From Lachnospiraceae bacterium UBA7109 (GTDB lineage Bacteria > Bacillota > Clostridia > Lachnospirales > Lachnospiraceae), in NCBI GenBank assembly GCA_002492335.1, contig DKYD01000088.1, positions 15,181-22,019 on the forward strand: DNA of 6,839 nt. Direction: 5' to 3'. Each line of letters starts with the position of its first letter. Within the stretch, counting starts at the first letter, position 1. Made by a program: the position numbers and the translations under genes. The notes below the pieces were generated by a model. That model had not been told where the DNA came from, did no database searches, and worked only from the letters and a program-made list of their open reading frames with translations. Positions 1-5,316 of this stretch are shown in pieces.

Positions 1-1
1 A

Positions 2-208
2 GTTTTAAAAGTAATAAAAGAACTTGCAGACAAAAATACGACAATGGTAATTGTAACTCATGAGATGGCATTTGCAAGAGATGTTGCGAACCAGGTTATT
101 TTCATGGACGATGGTTATATCGTAGAGCAGGGAGATCCAAAAGAAGTATTTGAACATCCGAAGGAAGAAAGAACGAGACAGTTTTTATCCCGTTTCTCTC
201 AGGGATAA
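2..208 (+). CDS. Amino acid ABC transporter ATP-binding protein, C-terminal fragment (5' end outside window)
   Basis: This is the last 68 codons of an ABC ATPase; the reading frame is open from base 2 and stops at TAA 206-208. The visible part starts after Walker B. It contains the H-loop in MVIVTHEMAFARDVA (His at visible residue 20), then VIFMDDGYIVEQGDP and a C-terminal HPKEERTRQFLSRF. The THEMxFAR wording and the EQGxPxxxFxxPxxxRTxxFL tail are typical of GlnQ/HisP-type ATPases that power uptake of polar amino acids at the cytoplasmic face of the membrane. That assignment comes from family knowledge; Walker A and the signature motif lie outside the window, so the substrate cannot be named. 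It is convergent with the truA unit and is followed 17 bp later by a strong terminator, so it is the last gene of its operon. Confidence 0.9.
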   Translation, partial: VLKVIKELADKNTTMVIVTHEMAFARDVANQVIFMDDGYIVEQGDPKEVFEHPKEERTRQFLSRFSQG

Positions 209-225
209 AAGATAAAAAAGTATTC

Positions 226-267
226 AAAAGCCATGGCAGATACAACATTGATGCCATGGCTTTTTTT
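226..267 (+). terminator. Rho-independent terminator, probably bidirectional, between convergent glnQ-type gene and truA
   Basis: A perfect 10-bp inverted repeat, AGCCATGGCA (229-238) and TGCCATGGCT (252-261), flanks a 13-nt loop. Seven T residues follow on the + strand (261-267), which fits termination of the amino acid transporter operon. The stem can extend by three A-T pairs (226-228 with 262-264). On the minus strand the hairpin follows the truA stop (273-275) directly, and its 3' side reads TTTT, six other bases, then TTTTTT. It could therefore also end the truA unit, more weakly. Confidence 0.88.
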
Positions 268-272
268 GTTTT

Positions 273-1022
273 TTATTCTATTTCGGGATACCGGATCTCT
301 ACCAGAGTCAGTCCGTTCGGCGGTGCGGTTACGCCCTCCGCCGTCCGCTCCTTTGCCTCAAGTATATTTCTTACCTTTTCCGGTGTGTAAAACCCTCTCC
401 CGACGCGAATTAATATTCCCGCGATAATCCTTACCATATTATATAAGAAACCATTTCCCGTAACTCTTATAATAATATCCGTTCCGTCTGCACATACTTC
501 TATGCTGTCAATCCTTCTTACTGTGTCTGACGCATTTGTACGCACATTACAAAAGCTTGCAAAATCATGCTCTCCGATTAAATAAGAAGCGCCTTTGCGC
601 ATATTCTCAACATCCAACGGAAATGAGACAAATGTGCTATACCTTCTTTTTAATGGATCAGGCGCCTTTGCATTATAGATATAATATTCATACGTCTTCG
701 TGATTCCATCCTGGTATCTGGGATGCCAGGATAACGGAACTTCCTCTGAACTTACAACCACGATATCTTCCGGGAGCTTCCGGTTCAGCGCATAGGCCAT
801 TCTATCGCCCGGAATCGAAGACTCCGTATCAAAGACAGCTACATTGCCGAGTGCATGCACCCCGGAATCCGTGCGACTTGCGCCGATAACATGAATCTCC
901 TCACCAGTAACCTTACAGACTGCCCTGTTCAGCACTTCTTCGACTGTAATCCCATTTGGCTGAATCTGCCAGCCACAGTAATCCGTGCCGTCGTATGCGA
1001 CGACTATCTTTATTCTCTTCAT
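273..1022 (-). CDS. truA: tRNA pseudouridine(38-40) synthase TruA
   Basis: This 249-residue protein matches the usual TruA length. TruA converts uridines 38-40 in the anticodon arm of many tRNAs to pseudouridine in the cytoplasm. The N-terminal VAYDGTDYCGWQ (8-19) is the family opening. The catalytic aspartate is D52 in GASRTDSGVHALGNV (47-61). Y111 in KTYEYYI fits the conserved active-site tyrosine. GFLYNMVRIIAG (191-202) and APPNGLTL (233-240) are the conserved C-terminal blocks. The start is supported by AGAGG 6 nt upstream, which overlaps the ecfT stop codon. It is the last gene of the ECF unit, a common Firmicute arrangement. Many Clostridia carry a second truA, so this may be one of two paralogues; that cannot be judged from the window. 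Confidence 0.96.
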   Translation of the reverse strand: MKRIKIVVAYDGTDYCGWQIQPNGITVEEVLNRAVCKVTGEEIHVIGASRTDSGVHALGNVAVFDTESSIPGDRMAYALNRKLPEDIVVVSSEEVPLSWHPRYQDGITKTYEYYIYNAKAPDPLKRRYSTFVSFPLDVENMRKGASYLIGEHDFASFCNVRTNASDTVRRIDSIEVCADGTDIIIRVTGNGFLYNMVRIIAGILIRVGRGFYTPEKVRNILEAKERTAEGVTAPPNGLTLVEIRYPEIE

Positions 1023-1028
1023 AACATG

Positions 1029-1033
1029 CCTCT
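1029..1033 (-). promoter_or_regulatory. truA ribosome binding site overlapping the ecfT stop codon
   Basis: AGAGG on the minus strand sits 6 nt before the truA ATG and shares two bases with the ecfT TAG stop (1032-1034). A ribosome terminating on ecfT therefore covers the truA start region, which suggests translational coupling. It also supports 1022 as the truA start. Confidence 0.7.
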
Positions 1034-1856
1034 AAAAAATCCATACATGAAACGGCACATATCTGCCAATCACAAATACAGCGGCAACATAAAAGAGAAC
1101 CACTCCATATGCTATCCGATCTCTGCTTTTATATTTCAAGGGCTTCATCTTTGTTCTTCCTTCACCACCCCGGTAGCATCTTGCCTCCATTGCCATGGCA
1201 AGATCATTTGCCCGGCGAAACGCAGAAATAAATAACGGAACAAGTATCGGAACCATGCTCTTCGCCCGCTGAATCATATTTCCACTCTCAAGATCCGCTC
1301 CTCTGGCAATCTGCGCCTTCATAATCTTATCCGTTTCTTCCAGAAGAATCGGAATAAAACGAAGCGCAATAGACATCATCATCGCTACCTCATGCACCGG
1401 CACATGAATCTTATTAAGCGGATATAACAGCTTCTCGATACCGTCTGTCAGCTCATTTGGCGTTGTAGTAAAAGTCATCAGGGAAGATCCGATAATCAGA
1501 TAGATCAGACGGATCGTCATATATACCGCCGTCTGAAGTCCTCCCTCTGTAATTGTAAAAATCCACTTATGGAATAAAACATCGCCGCTTCTTGTAAGAA
1601 ACAGATTAAAAACAACAGTAATCATCAAAAGCATGATTACTGGCTTTAGTCCCTTTACGATATACCCAAAAGGAACCTTTGATATCGTTATAATACTTGT
1701 CAGAAACAAAGTAGCAACCAGATAGCCCGGAATACTTTTAAACAAAAACAGGGAAACCAGATACAACAAAGTCGACACAATCTTGACCCTCGGGTCCAGT
1801 CTGTGCAGGATACTGTCTTCCGGATAATATTGTCCAATCGTAATGTCTCGAATCAT
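1032..1856 (-). CDS. ecfT: ECF transporter transmembrane component EcfT
   Basis: This 274-residue hydrophobic protein is the scaffold of an energy-coupling factor (ECF) vitamin transporter. It binds the two ATPases and passes their movement to the substrate-binding S component. Hydrophobic segments lie around residues 26-39, 43-58, 70-87, 108-130 and 249-266, with more hydrophobic stretches near 155-172 and 200-212. The two cytoplasmic coupling motifs are present: QIARGAD (ARG at 184-186) and AMEARCYRGG (ARC at 225-227). The Ala-Arg pairs in these motifs are known to contact the ATPases, and EARCYRGG is a common Firmicute form. Its ATG overlaps the ecfA2 stop by 4 bp (ATGA), with GGAG 8 nt upstream (1865-1868). 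No S component is nearby, which fits the group II type in which one module serves several separately encoded S proteins. Confidence 0.95.
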   Translation of the reverse strand: MIRDITIGQYYPEDSILHRLDPRVKIVSTLLYLVSLFLFKSIPGYLVATLFLTSIITISKVPFGYIVKGLKPVIMLLMITVVFNLFLTRSGDVLFHKWIFTITEGGLQTAVYMTIRLIYLIIGSSLMTFTTTPNELTDGIEKLLYPLNKIHVPVHEVAMMMSIALRFIPILLEETDKIMKAQIARGADLESGNMIQRAKSMVPILVPLFISAFRRANDLAMAMEARCYRGGEGRTKMKPLKYKSRDRIAYGVVLFYVAAVFVIGRYVPFHVWIF

Positions 1857-2707
1857 TTTCTTTTCTCCAGTACACGCATAATCTCGTCTGCCGCTTCCTC
1901 CACGGTCGTAATTTCCGTATCTACATCAAAACCTTTTTCCTTTAAATCATGCATAATGTAAGTCACCTGAGGAGCTGCCAGTCCCACTTTTTCCAGTTCT
2001 TTGTAATGTGCAAACACTTTCTTCGGCTCATCATTATACATCACTTCTCCATCATCCATAACGATAATACGGTCTGCGTAACGCGCAATATCCTCCATGC
2101 TGTGGGATACCAGAATCACTGTCATGTCTCCCTGCTTATGCAGAAATGCAATCTGCTCCAGAATATCGTCCCTTCCCTTCGGGTCAAGTCCGGCTGTCGG
2201 CTCGTCCAGCACCAGAACCTGCGGACGCATGGCAAGCACACCCGCAATCGCAACTCTTCGCTTCTGTCCTCCCGATAATTCAAAAGGAGAAGATTTATAA
2301 TATTTCTCCTTCAGCCCGACCAGCTCCAGAGCTTCCACTGCACGTGCTTTACACTCTTCCGGTGAAAGTCCCTGATTCTTCGGGCCAAAGCAGACGTCCG
2401 ATATAACATCTGCTTCGAACAACTGGTACTCCGGATATTGAAATACCAGACCCACCTTGCTGCGGAGTTTGCGCATATCATATCCTTCTTCATAAATATT
2501 CTCATCATTATAATAAAGCTTTCCATCTGTCGCTTTTAACAGCCCATTCAAATGCTGGATAAGCGTAGACTTTCCGGAGCCGGTATGTCCGATAATCCCG
2601 ACAAATTCACCGTGGGGAATCTCAAGGCTGATATTCCTCAATGCATATTTCTCATAAGCAGTCCCCGGACTGTATCTGTAATTCAGACGTTCTAATCTAA
2701 TTGACAT
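1853..2707 (-). CDS. ecfA2: ECF transporter ATPase EcfA2
   Basis: This 284-residue ABC ATPase is the second nucleotide-binding subunit of the ECF energizing module on the cytoplasmic face of the membrane. Walker A is GHTGSGKST (40-48), the Q-loop is Q90 in VFQYPEYQLF, the signature is LSGGQ (144-148), and Walker B is VLVLDEP (164-170, catalytic E169). The D-loop follows as AGLDP, and the H-loop His is H202. The Q-loop wording FQYPEYQLF and AGLDP are characteristic of EcfA2 rather than EcfA1. The start codon lies inside the end of ecfA1 (16-bp overlap) and has only a weak Shine-Dalgarno (GGTGA, about 7 nt upstream), so translation is probably coupled to ecfA1. All catalytic motifs are intact. 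The C-terminal region after about residue 230 is the ECF-specific dimerisation extension. Confidence 0.95.
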   Translation of the reverse strand: MSIRLERLNYRYSPGTAYEKYALRNISLEIPHGEFVGIIGHTGSGKSTLIQHLNGLLKATDGKLYYNDENIYEEGYDMRKLRSKVGLVFQYPEYQLFEADVISDVCFGPKNQGLSPEECKARAVEALELVGLKEKYYKSSPFELSGGQKRRVAIAGVLAMRPQVLVLDEPTAGLDPKGRDDILEQIAFLHKQGDMTVILVSHSMEDIARYADRIIVMDDGEVMYNDEPKKVFAHYKELEKVGLAAPQVTYIMHDLKEKGFDVDTEITTVEEAADEIMRVLEKRK

Positions 2708-3543
2708 AAATATTTCACCAACTCTTCTTTTCTTAAAATTCCTGCCGGGATATCAAGTCCTCTTTTCCTGAGATTATCCGCAAGAATCGTCACCTGCGGC
2801 ACATCGAGACGGTAATCCTTCAGCTTATCCACCTGCGAAAAAATTTCCCCTGGTGTTCCTTCCATAACTACACGGCCATGATCCATAACATATATTTTAT
2901 CTGCATCAATGACTTCTTCCATATAATGCGTGATTAAAATAACAGTAACCCGTTTCTCCTCCCGCAGTCTCTGAACCGTTTTCAAGACTTCTTTTCTTCC
3001 TACCGGATCCAGCATAGCCGTCGGTTCATCCAGCACAATACATTTCGGCTCCATGGCAACCACTCCCGCAATTGCCACCCGCTGCTTCTGCCCGCCTGAT
3101 AATTTATTCGGAGAATGATGACGATAAGAAATCATTCCCACAGCCCTCAGGCTCTCCTCAACTCTCTTCCAGATCTCTTCTGTAGGAACCCCCAGATTCT
3201 CCGGGCCAAATCCCACATCTTCCTCCACAACCGTTCCGATAATCTGATTATCCGGGTTCTGGAATACCATCCCGGCCGTCTGTCGGACATTCCACAGCTC
3301 CTCCGGTTTTTTCGTGTCCTTCCCGTCAACCCACATCGTACCTTCGGTCGGAACAAGTATGGCATTGATATGCTTTGCAAAAGTAGATTTTCCGGAACCA
3401 TTATGCCCAAGAACAGCAATAAACTGCCCTTCCTTCACATCAATATCCACTTCATCTATTGCCCGGGATTTTCCGGTGATATTTCCTTCTGAATCCCGCT
3501 TATCATACTCAAATACAAGCTTTTCTGTCTGAATCATACTCAT
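2692..3543 (-). CDS. ecfA1: ECF transporter ATPase EcfA1
   Basis: This 283-residue ABC ATPase pairs with EcfA2 to hydrolyse ATP for vitamin or micronutrient uptake. Walker A is GHNGSGKST (46-54), the Q-loop is Q95 in VFQNPDNQI, the signature is LSGGQ (148-152), and Walker B is CIVLDEP (168-174, E173). The D-loop is AMLDP and the H-loop is TH at 205-206. FQNPDNQ and AMLDP mark the EcfA1 branch. The first ATG (3541-3543) is chosen because GGAGG lies 8 nt upstream; a second in-frame ATG two codons later is less well placed. The gene follows the cyclophilin by 33 bp with no terminator, so both are likely on one transcript. A charged insertion at residues 14-27 (DKRDSEGNITGKSR) between the first two strands is seen in many EcfA1 proteins. 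Confidence 0.95.
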   Translation of the reverse strand: MSMIQTEKLVFEYDKRDSEGNITGKSRAIDEVDIDVKEGQFIAVLGHNGSGKSTFAKHINAILVPTEGTMWVDGKDTKKPEELWNVRQTAGMVFQNPDNQIIGTVVEEDVGFGPENLGVPTEEIWKRVEESLRAVGMISYRHHSPNKLSGGQKQRVAIAGVVAMEPKCIVLDEPTAMLDPVGRKEVLKTVQRLREEKRVTVILITHYMEEVIDADKIYVMDHGRVVMEGTPGEIFSQVDKLKDYRLDVPQVTILADNLRKRGLDIPAGILRKEELVKYLCQLD

Positions 3544-3551
3544 GGATCATG

Positions 3552-3556
3552 CCTCC
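3552..3556 (-). promoter_or_regulatory. ecfA1 ribosome binding site
   Basis: GGAGG on the minus strand lies 8 nt before the ATG at 3543. It favours this start over the nearby out-of-frame ATG (7 nt upstream of the start) and the in-frame Met at codon 3. Confidence 0.75.
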
Positions 3557-3576
3557 GTATTTCCGAAAAATACAAC

Positions 3577-4095
3577 TTATGCTCTCTCCGGCTCCGGATA
3601 TTCTGTTCCCATCGTATCAACCGTAACCTTCTTCATCTTCTGCTCTTCTAATGGTCTGTCGGAATAATCAGTAGCGGTCTCTGCAATCTTATTCACTACC
3701 TCCATACCTTCTGTAATTTTCCCAAATGCCGCATATGCGCCGTCAAGATGCGGAGAAGTCTTATGCATAATAAAGAACTGAGAGCCTGCTGAATCCGGAT
3801 GCATTGCTCTTGCCATGGAAAGAACTCCTTCCGTATGCTTTAAATCATTCTGAAATCCGTTCTGGCTGAATTCTCCCTGAATGTTATATCCCGGGCCGCC
3901 GGTACCCCGTCCAAGCGGACATCCGCCCTGAATCATAAATCCCTTAATAACCCGGTGAAAAATAATTCCGTCATAAAATCCCTTCTGAATCAATGATATA
4001 AAATTATTGACTGTATTCGGCGCAATCTCCGGATACAGCTCTGCTTTCATAATATCTCCATTCTCCATCTCAATCGTAACTATTGGATTTGCCAT
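3577..4095 (-). CDS. Cytosolic cyclophilin-type peptidyl-prolyl cis-trans isomerase
   Basis: This 172-residue single-domain cyclophilin has no signal peptide, so it probably acts in the cytoplasm to speed proline isomerisation during protein folding. The core motif FHRVIKGFMIQGG (46-58) supplies the catalytic arginine R48 plus F53, M54 and Q56. SAGSQFFIM (102-110) and LDGAYAAFGKI (117-127) are the other conserved blocks. Aligned with human CypA, the cyclosporin-contacting Trp121 is H116 here and His126 is Y121, so weak cyclosporin A binding is expected. This is an inference; such changes are frequent in bacterial cyclophilins. The start has AAAGGGGA 7 nt upstream. It is the first gene after a good promoter and precedes ecfA1 by 33 bp. 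There is no evident functional link to vitamin transport, so the linkage may only be co-transcription. Confidence 0.94.
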   Translation of the reverse strand: MANPIVTIEMENGDIMKAELYPEIAPNTVNNFISLIQKGFYDGIIFHRVIKGFMIQGGCPLGRGTGGPGYNIQGEFSQNGFQNDLKHTEGVLSMARAMHPDSAGSQFFIMHKTSPHLDGAYAAFGKITEGMEVVNKIAETATDYSDRPLEEQKMKKVTVDTMGTEYPEPERA

Positions 4096-4102
4096 AATTA
4101 TG

Positions 4103-4170
4103 TCCCCTTTTCTTTCTGATTTATAAATCTATACTTTTCCAAGTATAACACAGCCCGATATATTTTTCCA
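4103..4170 (-). promoter_or_regulatory. Probable sigma-A promoter and RBS for the cyclophilin-ECF-truA unit
   Basis: On the minus strand an extended -10, TGTTATACT (4142-4150; hexamer 5 of 6 to TATAAT), lies 17 bp downstream of TGGAAA (4165-4170; 4 of 6 to TTGACA). Transcription would begin near 4135, giving a leader of about 40 nt. The RBS AAAGGGGA (4103-4110) is 7 nt before the ATG. This is the only convincing promoter seen upstream of the five-gene unit. It was found by eye and is not experimentally supported. Confidence 0.65.
4130..4147. repeat. Perfect inverted repeat overlapping the -10 box and start site (possible operator)
   Basis: TATACTT (4130-4136) and AAGTATA (4141-4147) are perfect 7-bp arms separated by TTCC. 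The right arm includes the whole -10 hexamer of the predicted promoter, and the left arm covers the expected start site. A repressor bound here would block polymerase. The alternative is chance symmetry in AT-rich DNA. No trans-acting factor can be named. Confidence 0.45.
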
Positions 4171-4213
4171 GTCATGCCGTTTCAAATAAAATTCTAAATT
4201 TAATAAGCTTTAC

Positions 4214-4248
4214 AAAAAACAGAGGTCAGTAACTGACCTCTGTTTTTT
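4214..4248 (-). terminator. Rho-independent terminator of the nrdD-proC unit
   Basis: The arms are CAGAGGTCAG (4220-4229) and CTGACCTCTG (4233-4242), a perfect 10-bp stem with a 3-nt loop. It is flanked by A/T tracts that extend the pairing (4214-4219 with 4243-4248). Read on the minus strand, the stem is followed by six T. It overlaps the proC TAA (4248-4250), so the message ends at once after the gene. The hairpin would also work on the + strand, but no + strand gene leads into it. It separates this unit from the cyclophilin promoter. Confidence 0.92.
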
Positions 4249-5042
4249 TATAAAGAACGGGACATCTCTTCGCACACCTTCATTGCTTCAAAAACCGCAC
4301 TTCTGAAGCCACGCTCTTCTAAAACCCGAACCGCTTCAATCGTTGTTCCGGCAGGTGAACAGACCATGTCTTTCAGCTCTCCCGGATGTTTTCCGGTATC
4401 CAGCACCATCTTTGCACTTCCCATCACCGCCTGAGCCGCAAAACGATATGCCTGCGGTCTCGGCATTCCACCGGAAACAGCTGCATCCGCCATTGCCTCA
4501 ATCAACATAAATACATAAGCCGGTGAGCTTCCGCTTACGGACACGACCGCATCCATCAGCCGCTCCGGAATCTGCTCCACACAGCCGAAGCTTTCAAGGA
4601 GCGTATAGACATACGCCATTTCCTCTTCTGTCACAGACGCATTCGGACATACTGCCGTCATGCCTGCGCCAACCAAAGCCGGTGTATTCGGCATCGTACG
4701 GACAATTTTCACTGCTTTTCCAAATTGTTCCTCAAGCCACGCAAGTGTTTTTCCCGGAGCAATCGTAATAATAATCTGCTCTTCTTTTACCGCATCCTTA
4801 ATTTCCTGAATTACCTCTGCGTAAAACTGCGGTTTCACAGAAAGGAACACAACTTCCGCTTTTTGTATGACCTCCCGGTTGTCTGCCGTTACATGAATTC
4901 CACATGCTTCTTTTATCCGCTGTCTTCCGGATTCAGACAGATCCGCACCGATAATTTCTTCTGCCGGAACAATCCGGTTCTTAATAATTCCGCCAATAAT
5001 CGCAGAAGCCATATTTCCCGTTCCAATAAATCCTAATTTCAT
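4248..5042 (-). CDS. proC: Pyrroline-5-carboxylate reductase (last step of proline synthesis)
   Basis: This 264-residue protein has the usual ProC length. It reduces 1-pyrroline-5-carboxylate to L-proline with NAD(P)H in the cytoplasm. The N-terminal Rossmann motif is GFIGTGNMASAI (4-15). FLSVKPQ (66-72) and RTMPNTPALVGAGMT (115-129) are conserved nucleotide- and substrate-binding blocks. SGSSPAYVFMLIEAM (170-184) and the family signature KDMVCSPAGTTIEAV (224-238) complete the C-terminal dimerisation and active-site domain. The start at 5042 is supported by AGGAG 9 nt upstream (5052-5056). It follows nrdD by 35 bp with no terminator between them, so the two are probably co-transcribed, and it ends at a strong terminator. 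All expected motifs are intact. Confidence 0.96.
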   Translation of the reverse strand: MKLGFIGTGNMASAIIGGIIKNRIVPAEEIIGADLSESGRQRIKEACGIHVTADNREVIQKAEVVFLSVKPQFYAEVIQEIKDAVKEEQIIITIAPGKTLAWLEEQFGKAVKIVRTMPNTPALVGAGMTAVCPNASVTEEEMAYVYTLLESFGCVEQIPERLMDAVVSVSGSSPAYVFMLIEAMADAAVSGGMPRPQAYRFAAQAVMGSAKMVLDTGKHPGELKDMVCSPAGTTIEAVRVLEERGFRSAVFEAMKVCEEMSRSL

Positions 5043-5077
5043 CTTCTCTTTCTCCTCTGTCCTGTCATTTTCATAGA

Positions 5078-5316
5078 TTACACAATAACAGCCGCCTGCT
5101 CTTCTGCATACTTTATAATATTCGATGCATTCGCAAATCTTTCTATTTTATCGTTCCCGTCCACAATCAATGTCGGAGCCTGCATTACCCGGTATTTTCT
5201 CACAAGTTCTTTATTTTCCTCCGCATCAATCACTTCATAAGGAATCCTCGCTTCTTTCAGAGCATTCTTAGCCGTCACACAATTCGGGCAGGTCTTTGTT
5301 GTAAAAAGAAGCCTTT
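5078..5316 (-). other. Redoxin (thioredoxin/glutaredoxin-fold) domain fused to the NrdD C-terminus
   Basis: Residues 507-585 (numbered from Met 6835) form a compact domain of about 79 residues, the size of glutaredoxin or NrdH. It opens with strand KRLLFTTKT, then the dithiol site CPNC (C516-C519, at 5279-5290) and a helix. Strand YEVIDAEEN follows, then the cis-proline motif QAPTLIVDG (P554) and a final helix (IIKYAEEQ). All hallmarks of an active dithiol redoxin are visible. The frame is continuous with nrdD, with no stop and no separate RBS or start, so it is a real fusion and not a neighbouring gene. Its proposed role, reducing the NrdD active-site disulfide formed in each turnover, is inference. 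Confidence 0.85.

Noticed and set aside
233..427. Open frame on the + strand starting inside the terminator stem
   Set aside because: It begins in the hairpin and T tract, runs antisense to truA, and has no RBS or recognisable protein features.
855..1235. 126-codon open frame on the + strand
   Set aside because: It lies antisense to the strongly supported truA and ecfT genes, has no Shine-Dalgarno and has an implausible composition.
3557..3573. Small hairpin (GTATTT / AAATAC, 5-nt loop) between the cyclophilin and ecfA1
   Set aside because: It is only six AT-rich base pairs, has no T tract and ends beside the ecfA1 RBS. It is too weak for a terminator and there is no support for a regulatory role.
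5043..5077. Possible independent promoter or terminator between nrdD and proC
   Set aside because: The 35 bp contains the proC RBS but no hairpin with a T tract and no paired -35/-10 boxes.
5078..5316. Redoxin as a separate gene (nrdH or trx) next to nrdD
   Set aside because: The frame is continuous with nrdD. There is no stop, RBS or start codon before the redoxin strand KRLLFTT.
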